Source of the DNA: Companilactobacillus sp.
GTDB taxonomy: Bacteria; Bacillota; Bacilli; Lactobacillales; Lactobacillaceae
Length of the DNA: 64,000 nucleotides
Direction of reading: 5' to 3'
NCBI RefSeq assembly: GCF_022484265.1
Contig: NZ_JAKVLR010000001.1
Location: 372,001 to 436,000 of the forward strand
Shown: positions 1 through 8,332 of the stretch, piece by piece
Position numbering within the stretch: position 1 is the stretch's first letter
How the letters are laid out: every line of letters begins with the position of its first letter
The notes under the pieces: model-generated
Database searches by the model: none
What the model was told of the DNA's origin: nothing
What the model saw: the letters and a program-made list of their open reading frames with translations, nothing else
Translations under genes and position numbers: made by a program

Positions 1-1746
1 TCGGCATTGATCGGAACAATTGAAGACGTTGAACCGATCGGTATCCATCATCTCGATTCCAACCTGGTTTCGCCCGCACTTTCATTAAATGATTCTAAAC
101 TTCAGAAATTACGAAATTTAGCAATCAAATTGGCTCGAGTTTTTAATATTGTTGGTGTATGTACAGTTCATTTTGCTTACAATCATAAGTCTGGAGAATG
201 CTATATCACCGAATTTATTCCCAGACTGAGCGAGGAAACAAAATTTTTGGAATACGCAACTAGTTATCCTTTAGCAACGGTCAGCGTTGAACTCAATTTA
301 GGATATCAACTAGACAAGTTGCAACTAGATTCTGGAAATAGTTTTAATGGTGCCAGTGAGCCTTTTATGGATCACATTACTTCAAGATTCCCACAGTGGA
401 ACACTACTGAACAAAGATATATTGGACCTAGCAAAACTTCAGATTCGAGTATCATTGTCAGTGGTTTTAGCATAGAAGAAGTTTTCAATAAGGGTGCTTT
501 GAACGACAAATTGAACGACACCTTAAATCGCTATGAGAAATTGCATCAAATGGACGATGACCAACTTTTTGAAAAAATTATTCATCCAACTAATTGGATG
601 CTCGACGTTTTAGTCGAAGCCATCAGGCGTGACTTTGAATTGCCAGTACTCTCGGAAGTCACTGGAATCACAATTCCTTATTTAGTGGCTTTAAAAAATA
701 TCAAAGACAACAGTGCTTTGATCCGTGACGATGAGATCGATGAAGATAACATCGAAAAACTCGTTAGCATGGGAGTCAAAGGTGTAGGGTACAGCAAATT
801 ACTGTTGGATCGCGATGATGTCGTTACTAAGACTGTTGTCAAAAGCAAAAAATCTGTATCGGTAAATATGGATAAACTGCATCAACAGAACTTTTTCGTC
901 ACTAGCGGCATTAGCAATGACTTAAAGTTTTCTGAACGGAATAAAATTGTCGTTCGTTCACCGATCATTACTTCTAAACGAAACATCATGGTCAGACAAT
1001 TTGTGCTGCTGCAGTTAGTCAAATCAATCACTCAAAATGGATTAGAAGCAATTATCATCGGTCGCGAACCCTGGAGTGCACCATTAGAAATTCGCAATGT
1101 TGCATATGAAATTGCCGACCCACATATGGAATTGCAGCATCTCAATTTGATTCATGAAAAACAAATTTTTAAAATAATCGATTTTTCGAAAACTCTCAGT
1201 GAAGAAGACACTGAAAATAACGAAGTATTTCAAATCAGTACTAAGCCTATCAAGTCGCTGGACTTAAAAGCTGATATCACGATGCGCGTCATTGTGGTAT
1301 CTGACGGCAAAAGTTTCACCGTACCATCAGTAATCTTTCGGAAGATGGTTGGAGATAAGAGTTATGAAATCAGTTCATACAACAAATTTATGTCCGAATC
1401 CGGTAAAAGAGAAATTCGTGAGATCATTGAAAATGAACTGTCCGAGCAAAATCAGATCAACACTTATAACTTTGACTTTGCCTACAGTCATGATCACTGG
1501 ATGATCACGAAAATATCTTCAGGAATGAACCAAGATATTATTCGTCACGAATTAGCTAGCTCGGTCCATGTTATTGATACATTGGTTAAACTGATACTTG
1601 GTAATAATCTTGGCAAAGATTTGAGTACCGATGAAATTTTTGAAAATGACGATACTGATTTTCTAGTAACGATCAATGACCAAAAATTCACTACTTATGA
1701 TGAACAAGGTATTTTAGATTTATTGGAAAATACTATCCGTAAGTAA
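1..1746 (+). CDS. Degenerate carbamoyl-phosphate synthase large subunit-like (CarB paralogue), 5' end outside window
   Basis: The frame is open from the first base, so the gene starts upstream; about 581 residues are visible. The first ~100 resemble the end of the N-terminal ATP-grasp domain of CarB (TIEDVEPIGIHHLDS; then EFIPRLSEET where CarB has E-x-NPRVSRSS; then ATSYPLA for ATGYPIA). An EPFMDHITSRFPQWN segment and a helical stretch ending LVALKNI match the following linker and oligomerisation domain. The second half keeps only a faint CarB outline: the glycine-rich start of the second synthetase unit is replaced by RSPIITSKRN, and the rest is roughly 250 residues too short. The metal-binding Asn of ExNPR is Ile. 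Family membership is fairly clear; ability to make carbamoyl phosphate is doubtful. No carA is visible beside it. Confidence 0.7.
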   Translation, partial: SALIGTIEDVEPIGIHHLDSNLVSPALSLNDSKLQKLRNLAIKLARVFNIVGVCTVHFAYNHKSGECYITEFIPRLSEETKFLEYATSYPLATVSVELNLGYQLDKLQLDSGNSFNGASEPFMDHITSRFPQWNTTEQRYIGPSKTSDSSIIVSGFSIEEVFNKGALNDKLNDTLNRYEKLHQMDDDQLFEKIIHPTNWMLDVLVEAIRRDFELPVLSEVTGITIPYLVALKNIKDNSALIRDDEIDEDNIEKLVSMGVKGVGYSKLLLDRDDVVTKTVVKSKKSVSVNMDKLHQQNFFVTSGISNDLKFSERNKIVVRSPIITSKRNIMVRQFVLLQLVKSITQNGLEAIIIGREPWSAPLEIRNVAYEIADPHMELQHLNLIHEKQIFKIIDFSKTLSEEDTENNEVFQISTKPIKSLDLKADITMRVIVVSDGKSFTVPSVIFRKMVGDKSYEISSYNKFMSESGKREIREIIENELSEQNQINTYNFDFAYSHDHWMITKISSGMNQDIIRHELASSVHVIDTLVKLILGNNLGKDLSTDEIFENDDTDFLVTINDQKFTTYDEQGILDLLENTIRK

Positions 1747-1767
1747 AAATATTAATTAAGCTATAAA

Positions 1768-1820
1768 TACAAAAAGTTCAGAACCTGCATCGATGGCAGA
1801 TTCTGAACTTTTATTTTTGT
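1768..1820. terminator. Bidirectional intrinsic terminator between convergent carB-like and rqcH genes
   Basis: AAAAAGTTCAGAA (1771-1783) pairs with TTCTGAACTTTT (1801-1812) around a 17-nt loop. There are A and T runs on both sides, so it can serve both genes; the right arm includes the rqcH stop codon. Confidence 0.8.
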
Positions 1821-3478
1821 CTCAATTTATCTACTAAATTACGATCTGGATCAACTAAGATCGTTGTTTGTCCCTCAAAAATTACGAAACCAGGTTTTGC
1901 TCCATTTGGTTTACGAATATTTCTAACTTGCAAATAATCAACAGGGACTTTGGCTGATTCCCGTGCTTTAGAATAATATGCAGCAATCGAAGCTGCTTCA
2001 ACAATTGATTGTTCGTCTGGATCACTCGATTCTAAGATCACGTGAGAACCTGGCATATCCTTAACGTGGAACCAATAATGATTTTTTTGAGCTAATTTCA
2101 TCGTTAATTGATCATTTTCAATGTTGTTTTTACCAACAACGACTGGGATACCATTAGAGGTTTCAAAACGTTCTCCGATAGTCTTCTTCTTTTTACGACG
2201 GGCGTGTTTCTTCTTCTTCTTGATATAGCCGGATTCTTCGAGTTCAGCAATGATTCCGTCAACATCTTCAATATCAACGTACTCAAGCGATGCCAGAACT
2301 GATTCCAAATAGTTAACTTCTGAAGTAGTTATTTCCAATTGCTCATTAATATGCGGAATTGAATTTTGCAACTTCCGGTAACGCTTGTAATAGCTTTGAG
2401 CATTTTCAGAAGGCGAAAATTCGGGATTAAGTTTGATTGTTACTTCTTCATTGTTGTAATAGTTAGTCAAAGTGATCGATTTTGAACCACGTTGAATTTG
2501 TGACATGTATGTAGTCAACAATTCTCCATACAGATTGTATTCGTCCATGATCTTGGTTTGTTTAAGCTGTTTATTAAGCTTTTTGATCTTGGATTTATCT
2601 TTTTTAAGGATAATACTCAAGCGATGGGTGACGCTTTTAGTCTGTTGTTCAATTCGGTCGATCCTGGCGCGATCTAAATAATAATTATCCAGTAATTCGG
2701 CTAGGGTAGGGTAGAAACCAACTAGGTTAGTCGTGTTTTTGTATTCGACTGGGAAAAAACCGAGTTTGTTGTTTTTTGATTGTTTAGCAGTATTTGGAGA
2801 AACCACCTCATCAAAACTATTAATAAACTCTTTTGGATCCTGTTTTGCCTGCATAATGCTAAGCAACTCATCTGAAGTATCTAGTCCGATACCTTCAAAT
2901 TTATTTCTAATATCTGCTGCGGTCTCTAAGCCCTGAAAATCTCCATCTTCAGCCGCAAACGGATTCTGCTTGTGTTGTGAAGGTGGTAGTTGATACGTAT
3001 CTCCCGGCAGTAAGCCTCTAAAACTATTGTTTTCGGGAGAAACACGTTTTACTAAATCAATAATTCTTCCATCGTCATTATTGACTAAGAAGATATTGCT
3101 GTGACGGCTCATGATCTCGATCGTCATCGTATAAGAGTGGATATCGCCTAATTCATTTTTAGCACTCAAATCGATGCTGACAACTCGGTCGTTGTTGAGT
3201 TGTCTAAATCCTTGAACGATGGCACTAGTAATATATTTTCTTAGCGACATGACAAAAGTCGATGGTTTAGCCGGATTTTCAAATGGTTGATTGGTTATTT
3301 GAATTCTGGCATAACTTGGATGTGCAGATAATAATAATTGTTGATTCTTACGTTCGCTCCGAATCGTTAAGATCAATTCGTTTGCAAAAGGTTGTTGAAT
3401 TTTAGCAATTCGACCGCCTTTTAATTTTGTGTTTAATTCGTTTACCATTGAATGAGTAAACATTCCATCAAATGACAT
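1811..3478 (-). CDS. rqcH: RqcH/FbpA, NFACT-family ribosome quality-control protein
   Basis: 555 residues, the normal length. The NFACT-N domain is at the start (MSFDGMFTHSMVNEL) with the Asp97-Arg98 pair (NNDRVVS) that RqcH needs to recruit tRNA for C-terminal alanine tailing of stalled nascent chains. A long charged coiled coil follows (about 270-400), then a lysine-rich patch (KKKKKHARRKKKK) and the C-terminal NFACT-R domain (NHYWFHVKDMPGSHV). Older literature calls the family fibronectin-binding protein FbpA/PavA. It acts with the 60S/50S-type obstructed large subunit. The start has an AGAGGT ribosome site 10 nt upstream. It is divergent from the downstream DegV gene. Confidence 0.95.
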   Translation of the reverse strand: MSFDGMFTHSMVNELNTKLKGGRIAKIQQPFANELILTIRSERKNQQLLLSAHPSYARIQITNQPFENPAKPSTFVMSLRKYITSAIVQGFRQLNNDRVVSIDLSAKNELGDIHSYTMTIEIMSRHSNIFLVNNDDGRIIDLVKRVSPENNSFRGLLPGDTYQLPPSQHKQNPFAAEDGDFQGLETAADIRNKFEGIGLDTSDELLSIMQAKQDPKEFINSFDEVVSPNTAKQSKNNKLGFFPVEYKNTTNLVGFYPTLAELLDNYYLDRARIDRIEQQTKSVTHRLSIILKKDKSKIKKLNKQLKQTKIMDEYNLYGELLTTYMSQIQRGSKSITLTNYYNNEEVTIKLNPEFSPSENAQSYYKRYRKLQNSIPHINEQLEITTSEVNYLESVLASLEYVDIEDVDGIIAELEESGYIKKKKKHARRKKKKTIGERFETSNGIPVVVGKNNIENDQLTMKLAQKNHYWFHVKDMPGSHVILESSDPDEQSIVEAASIAAYYSKARESAKVPVDYLQVRNIRKPNGAKPGFVIFEGQTTILVDPDRNLVDKLRQK

Positions 3479-3619
3479 TAATTGTGACCTCTTAATAATT
3501 CTTTTTTTAATATGGAGATATTATAATTTGTTGCTATGAATGTGTTAATTCTTATTTTATACTTAATTTTGAATTAGGCATTGATTTTAGAGTGCGATAA
3601 ATATATTATGCCTTTCATA

Positions 3620-3628
3620 TGATATAAT
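3620..3628 (+). promoter_or_regulatory. Extended -10 promoter of the degV gene
   Basis: TGATATAAT is a perfect extended -10 (TGnTATAAT); no good -35 is seen. Transcription would start near 3635, so an in-frame ATG at 3632 cannot be the translation start; the ATG at 3680 is used instead. Confidence 0.7.
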
Positions 3629-3679
3629 CAAATGGTTATACATCCATTATACGTGAGTAAACGAGGAATTGATAAATTT

Positions 3680-4546
3680 ATGAAAATTGCCATTGTAACT
3701 GATAGCACGGCTTACTTGCCAACAGAAATAGTCGAGAGATACAACATCACTGTTGTGCCAATTGAAGTTGTGTTTGATACAAAGTCATATCGTGAAGATA
3801 TCGACATAACAACGTCAGAATTTTACGATCTTTTACAAAAATCACCGGAATTACCTTCAACAGCACAGCCTCCAATTGGCGAAATGTTGAAACTTTACGA
3901 CAATTTAGCAAAAGAAGGCTATGATGCGGTTATTTCAATTCATCTTGCCGCTTCGATCTCAGGATTTGTAAATAATCTTAAGAGTGCCGCCGAAACAGTC
4001 GAAAACATCAACGTAGTTGTGTACGACTCATGGATCACAGTTCGATTAATGGGTTACCTAGTTCAAGAAGCTGCCGAAATGGCCCAAGATGGAAAAGCCT
4101 TAAACGAGATCATCAAACGACTAAATATTTTACGAAACACCATCGACGAATCATTTGTTGTGAGTGATCTTAAGAACTTAGTTAAAGGTGGAAGACTTTC
4201 AAATGCTTCTGCCGTGATCGGAACAATGCTTAATATCAAGCCACTTTTGGAATTTGATTCAGTTAGTCACCACATTATTGCTTATGACAAGGTTCGTTCC
4301 TTGAAAAAAGCTAAGGGTAAAGCTGAAGACAAACTGAAAAAGGCAGTCAAGGAATCTGAATATCCATTACGTCTATTAGTGATTGATGGAGATGATAAGG
4401 AAGCTGGAGATGAATGGGCTGACCATTTACGTCAAAAGTATCCTGATCTAACCCTTGACCGATCATACTTTGGACCAGTCATCGGAGCTCATCTTGGTCG
4501 AGGAGCACTGGCAATTGCTTGGATCAGAGATTTTGATAAATCTTAA
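3680..4546 (+). CDS. DegV family fatty-acid-binding protein
   Basis: 288 residues. The N-terminus MKIAIVTDSTAYLP is the typical DegV opening, with the TSQP-type fatty-acid-binding loop seen as STAQPP and a mid-protein segment LKNLVKGGRLSNASAVIG, the usual GGR-S motif. DegV/FakB proteins bind single fatty acids and, with FakA kinase, deliver acyl-phosphate to membrane lipid synthesis; FakA is not in the window. The start follows GAGG with a 13-nt gap. No terminator separates it from the CAP-domain gene 42 bp downstream, so they may be cotranscribed. A second DegV paralogue lies at 44738-45580. Confidence 0.9.
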   Translation: MKIAIVTDSTAYLPTEIVERYNITVVPIEVVFDTKSYREDIDITTSEFYDLLQKSPELPSTAQPPIGEMLKLYDNLAKEGYDAVISIHLAASISGFVNNLKSAAETVENINVVVYDSWITVRLMGYLVQEAAEMAQDGKALNEIIKRLNILRNTIDESFVVSDLKNLVKGGRLSNASAVIGTMLNIKPLLEFDSVSHHIIAYDKVRSLKKAKGKAEDKLKKAVKESEYPLRLLVIDGDDKEAGDEWADHLRQKYPDLTLDRSYFGPVIGAHLGRGALAIAWIRDFDKS

Positions 4547-4588
4547 TTTTACGGGATTATTTAGTGCTTAAATTTTATGGGGGATATT

Positions 4589-5791
4589 ATGAAAATTAAT
4601 AAGAGAAGTATTGCTGTACTTTTTTCAACTGCATTATTAATAACAACAACATTTGGCACAGCTGCAACTAGTTTTGCTGATACTACTACGTCTGACGCCA
4701 CAACATCTACCGAACAAGTCCAAACAGCTAATCAAAGCTCAGCAAACGATTCTGCAACAACTGCCAAAACACAAGCAACTACAGCTGTTGATGCATCTGC
4801 AATCAAAACTGCTATGCTTTCTGAGATCAATGACCTACGTGCACAAAATGGTCTCAATGCTTTAACGGAAGTTGGCGTACTAAATAACTATGCGCAACAA
4901 AGAACTGATAGTTTTGCAGGTAATGGTACCGGTATTGACAACCATGTTGGCTGGGATTCAAGCAATATGGCTCCTTACAATTTAACAGCTGAAGAAAATA
5001 TCGGCCAATTGCCATTGGGCACCTTATCAAATGATCCAACTGAAATCGCTAAGACGATAACTCAAGAATTTTATAACGAAAAAAATGACACGATTCCTAA
5101 TTATGGACATCGCAAAAATATGCTGAACCCATACGTAGGTTATATCGGAATTGGTGTAACTATTGGTACTAACGGCATGATTTATTTTAGTCAAGAAATT
5201 GGAAACGATGCTACATATGCTGCAAAAAGTAGTTTTAATGACCGTAATGTATATTATTTAACTACCAAAAACGATTATGCAAATGCTTCTAAATACGCTT
5301 CAGTAGATGCTGAACGTAATAACTCGAATGCTGCTGCGGATTACCAAGCAAAGAGTGATAACAGCTATGTGTTCAGCGATATTCGTGGTGGAGCAAGCAC
5401 ACGAAATAGTTATGTAAATATGTACGATCGCGATGGCAAACTATATACTAACCTTCGACTAGCACCTGGAACCGATTGGGGATCTGACATTGTCGCTGTT
5501 ATTAATGGTTCTTATTACTTACACGTCTCAAATAACGGTTTCGTTAAAGCCGCTGACGTGTTGCCTTGGGCAAGTTTTTTAGCTGGAAAAGTTATCACCG
5601 CAAACAACAACGCTGTTATTTACGATGATTACGGCAACCCAACATCCAGAACTGTTTCAACCGGTTCAAGATGGGCCACTGACCGTAGATCGATTGACTT
5701 TAATACTAACGTTAAATATTATCGAATCGGTACGAATGCCTGGTTACTCGAATCTGACTTAGTAAATACTAAAACAAATCCACTTGATTAA
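4589..5791 (+). CDS. Secreted CAP/SCP-domain protein with C-terminal SLAP-like cell-wall domains
   Basis: 400 residues. A signal peptide ends near residue 31 (TSFADTTT), followed by a Ser/Thr/Gln-rich linker to about 70. The CAP domain (about 72-210) shows LNDLRAQNG-like SEINDLRAQNG, HVGW, ENIG and the signature GHRKNMLNP with YFSQEIG. The C-terminal ~180 residues contain two SLAP-like repeats (VNMYDRDGKLYT...YYLHVSNNGFVKAADV and VIYDDYGNP...YYRIGTNAWLLESDL), which usually bind wall polymers noncovalently. Start chosen at 4589 because GGGGGAT lies just upstream; the ATG at 4577 overlaps this ribosome site. The enzymatic role of bacterial CAP domains is unsettled. Confidence 0.88.
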   Translation: MKINKRSIAVLFSTALLITTTFGTAATSFADTTTSDATTSTEQVQTANQSSANDSATTAKTQATTAVDASAIKTAMLSEINDLRAQNGLNALTEVGVLNNYAQQRTDSFAGNGTGIDNHVGWDSSNMAPYNLTAEENIGQLPLGTLSNDPTEIAKTITQEFYNEKNDTIPNYGHRKNMLNPYVGYIGIGVTIGTNGMIYFSQEIGNDATYAAKSSFNDRNVYYLTTKNDYANASKYASVDAERNNSNAAADYQAKSDNSYVFSDIRGGASTRNSYVNMYDRDGKLYTNLRLAPGTDWGSDIVAVINGSYYLHVSNNGFVKAADVLPWASFLAGKVITANNNAVIYDDYGNPTSRTVSTGSRWATDRRSIDFNTNVKYYRIGTNAWLLESDLVNTKTNPLD

Positions 5792-5815
5792 GAGATGCTG
5801 ATGCATCTCTTTTTT
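5791..5815 (+). terminator. Intrinsic terminator after the CAP-domain gene
   Basis: AGAGATGC-TGAT-GCATCTCT followed by TTTTT; a perfect 8-bp stem beginning at the last base of the stop codon. Confidence 0.9.
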
Positions 5816-5844
5816 AGTGAATCAATTATAGGGGAGATTTATTT

Positions 5845-6309
5845 TTGACTGAAATATTCGATGATTATATCCACAAAAGCGTAACAAAATATCGACTAAA
5901 TACGAAATTATCCGATTGGTACCTTGCTAACAAATGGCCTTTGATCGTATTTTTCATTTTTCCAATCATTTTAGACTTAATATTCAATACTTTTGCTGTT
6001 TTTAGCATAATCAAAGGTATAATTATATTAATAATCATTTCCGTTTGGGTCTACTTGAAGTACCTTTTTATCAAACATGTACTGGTAGACCGAGACAAAC
6101 TAATAAAGCCTTGGAAATACAATTTATATAATGCATTATTATGGGGATTAATAATTGCAATTTTAGCTATTCCTTCAACCTTGCAAGATACCTTCAATGG
6201 AAGTTTTATCTTAAATCTAGTTATTGTTTATATCTTTGGTGGCCTGTTTTCACTCATTTTTACTAGTTTAGAAATTCCAAGATTTAGAATCTATCTCAAC
6301 GAAGAATAG
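5845..6309 (+). CDS. Small integral membrane protein of unknown function
   Basis: 154 residues with four hydrophobic segments: about 31-50, 52-72, 92-110 and 120-142. The N-terminal ~28 residues are polar (DDYIHKSVTKYRLNTKLSDW) and probably cytoplasmic. The start is TTG, supported by a GGGGAG ribosome site 8 nt upstream. It sits 30 bp before the DUF2207 gene on the same strand with no terminator between them, suggesting one transcript. I do not recognise the family and see no catalytic motif. Confidence 0.75.
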   Translation: MTEIFDDYIHKSVTKYRLNTKLSDWYLANKWPLIVFFIFPIILDLIFNTFAVFSIIKGIIILIIISVWVYLKYLFIKHVLVDRDKLIKPWKYNLYNALLWGLIIAILAIPSTLQDTFNGSFILNLVIVYIFGGLFSLIFTSLEIPRFRIYLNEE

Positions 6310-6339
6310 AATAAGTTGTTTTTCCAAACAGGGGGATCT

Positions 6340-8127
6340 ATGCGGAAAAACAACTTTTTATTTGCCATAATAATTTTATTTGCTACTTTTACATTCTTCT
6401 TGAATCACAATGAGTCACAAGCTAGCAGTTATTCGATCGACCAATATCAGACATTTGTGACCGTTAATTCTAATGGCAGTGCTGATGTTCGCCAGTTGAT
6501 CAAGTATCACGTTTCCGGCAGCAAGAAGAATGTTGCCTTTAGTCAAAGTCTAAAAAAGGGTTCCAATCCTAGTTTAACGTCGATTCAACTTTTTGATGGG
6601 AAAAATGAGGTCCCTTTACGCTACGAAACCTCAGGGGATAACACTTATGATTCGGTGACTGGCGACCACCTGCTGGCGGCTAATATTCGGCATACTATCA
6701 CTAACAATTCCGCAACTGCCATTTACAAATACCATGTTAAAAAATTCGTGACGAATTATTCCGATACTGCTGAAATATATTGGAGGGTAGTTGGTAATGA
6801 TTGGGAAAAGAAGATCTCCCACGTAAAAGTTACTTATCAATTCCCAAAGAAAACTCTCAAATCAGTTAATATGTGGGTCAGCGGTCCGAGTGTGTACAAT
6901 TTGAATAAGAACGAAAAAGCTGGTCAAATGAGTGTTTATATCTCTAAATTGACTAATCATCAACCACTAGACAACCGACTAATTTTTCCGGTGAGTTGGG
7001 TGCCTCAAAATAAAAATATCGTTCACCAAAACAAACGTCAGAACATTCTCAATCAACAGCATAAAATTGCACAACGAATAATTTTTAAAAAAGTCGTATT
7101 TTGGATGATTGCTGCTGCTTTTATCATTGTGACCGCCATAGTCTATCGGAACCGATTTAAACATTTAAATTACGATAAGTTTGATACCGATTATCAGCTA
7201 GGTGATTTACAAAATTGGTTTGATACACCTGACGTTTCTCCTAGCATGGCAAAAATAATTTTGACTAAAAATGAAACTGCTGATCTTTCTAGCTTTATTG
7301 GAGAATTAATGATTCAAGTAAAACGAAACCATCTGGGATTAAAACAATTATCTGATACTTATGAAATTTCTTTGATCAAAAAGCCTGATGATGAATTTTA
7401 CGAATTTCTAGTCACTCGTGTTGGTGACGGAAAATCAGTAACGACCAAACAAATTGCTGAGTATCAAGGATTAGACCTCTGGTATGAATTTCAAAAATGG
7501 CGCCGTCGAGCAGCAATTGGTCGTTCAAAATACATTGACGAAAAAAATGATCATGTAAAATCAATGTTAGCTAGCTTAGCTTTGATGACGACTACGTTTG
7601 CTGCGATCCAGTTCATTTTAGTGCCGTTCTTGGCTCCTAGTTATTTGATTGCTACTGGAATAATTTGTGGCTTAGTAATAATCCTGAGCTGGTTTATTTT
7701 CTATCGTATAAATCGAAAAATAACCGTCTACACCTCCTTAGGACAACGCGAGGCAGCCGAAATAAAAGGATTCAAACATGTCTTGAAATCTATCTCATCT
7801 TTAAATTCTGCAAAAATAGGAGATTTGACGCTTTGGGAAGATGTTTTACCATATGCTGTCGCATTTGATCTATCATTAAAAGTCCTTGAAGATCTGCGGA
7901 TAAATTTTGACACGTCACAATTGACTGATTCACCGTTGAGCATTTATTACGATACCAATCCTGCACTCGGATATGGCTTCATGATAAGCTTGGCTGACGC
8001 ATTTTACTCCAACGATTTTATCAATCTTGGCGGTTCAAGCAATGATATCTCATCGATGGGTGTACCAACCGGTGGCCTCGGAGATTCATCTGGAATAGGT
8101 GGAGGTTCCAGTGGGGGACTTTCATAA
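6340..8127 (+). CDS. DUF2207 domain-containing membrane protein
   Basis: 595 residues. A signal peptide covers about 1-29 (FLFAIIILFATFTFFLNHNESQAS). An extracytoplasmic beta-rich DUF2207-type domain follows (SYSIDQYQTFVTVNSNGSADV... EIYWRVVGNDW), then a transmembrane helix near 250-268, a cytoplasmic portion, and two further helices near 412-460. The tail is Gly/Ser-rich (GGLGDSSGIGGGSSGGLS), as is usual for the family. Start chosen at 6340 because GGGGGAT lies 2 nt upstream; an in-frame TTG at 6316 lacks a ribosome site. DUF2207 proteins are widespread in lactobacilli and of unknown function. Confidence 0.88.
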   Translation: MRKNNFLFAIIILFATFTFFLNHNESQASSYSIDQYQTFVTVNSNGSADVRQLIKYHVSGSKKNVAFSQSLKKGSNPSLTSIQLFDGKNEVPLRYETSGDNTYDSVTGDHLLAANIRHTITNNSATAIYKYHVKKFVTNYSDTAEIYWRVVGNDWEKKISHVKVTYQFPKKTLKSVNMWVSGPSVYNLNKNEKAGQMSVYISKLTNHQPLDNRLIFPVSWVPQNKNIVHQNKRQNILNQQHKIAQRIIFKKVVFWMIAAAFIIVTAIVYRNRFKHLNYDKFDTDYQLGDLQNWFDTPDVSPSMAKIILTKNETADLSSFIGELMIQVKRNHLGLKQLSDTYEISLIKKPDDEFYEFLVTRVGDGKSVTTKQIAEYQGLDLWYEFQKWRRRAAIGRSKYIDEKNDHVKSMLASLALMTTTFAAIQFILVPFLAPSYLIATGIICGLVIILSWFIFYRINRKITVYTSLGQREAAEIKGFKHVLKSISSLNSAKIGDLTLWEDVLPYAVAFDLSLKVLEDLRINFDTSQLTDSPLSIYYDTNPALGYGFMISLADAFYSNDFINLGGSSNDISSMGVPTGGLGDSSGIGGGSSGGLS

Positions 8128-8135
8128 GACACTTT

Positions 8136-8325
8136 AAAAAGCGTGCAACAAAACATGGTGCTTGATGGAATCAGCACATTGTTTGTGCCTGAGCATTAAT
8201 GTAAAAGAGGATCTAATTCGTATTTTGAATTAGATCCTCTTCGTAGTTAAGCGGAGGGCGCTTTGTTTTGTCGCACGTTTATGCTGCATGTTTGTAGAAA
8301 ATAGCAGTTATGTCACAGCCCTTTT
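8136..8325. repeat. Palindromic intergenic element, copy E1 (chimeric arms)
   Basis: Fills the gap between two convergent genes. Ends: GCGTGCAACAAAACATGG (8141-8158) and, inverted, CTTTGTTTTGTCGCACG. The core is a perfect 15-bp inverted repeat, AAGAGGATCTAATTC (8205-8219) and GAATTAGATCCTCTT (8227-8241). Left of the core is GAGCATTAATGTAAAA, shared with copy E2; right of it is CGTAGTTAAGCGGAGGGC, shared (one mismatch) with copy E3. A tail CGTTTATGCTGCA...GTTATGTCACAGCCC matches E3 closely. No transposase is encoded. Confidence 0.85.
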
Positions 8326-8332
8326 AGAATAC

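Noticed and set aside
3632..3679. In-frame ATG at 3632 as the start of the first degV gene
   Set aside because: It lies at the predicted transcription start just after the extended -10 box; the next ATG at 3680 gives the usual DegV N-terminus.
8205..8241. E1 core hairpin as a simple intrinsic terminator
   Set aside because: No T run follows on either strand, and the flanking shared sequences show it is part of a larger element.
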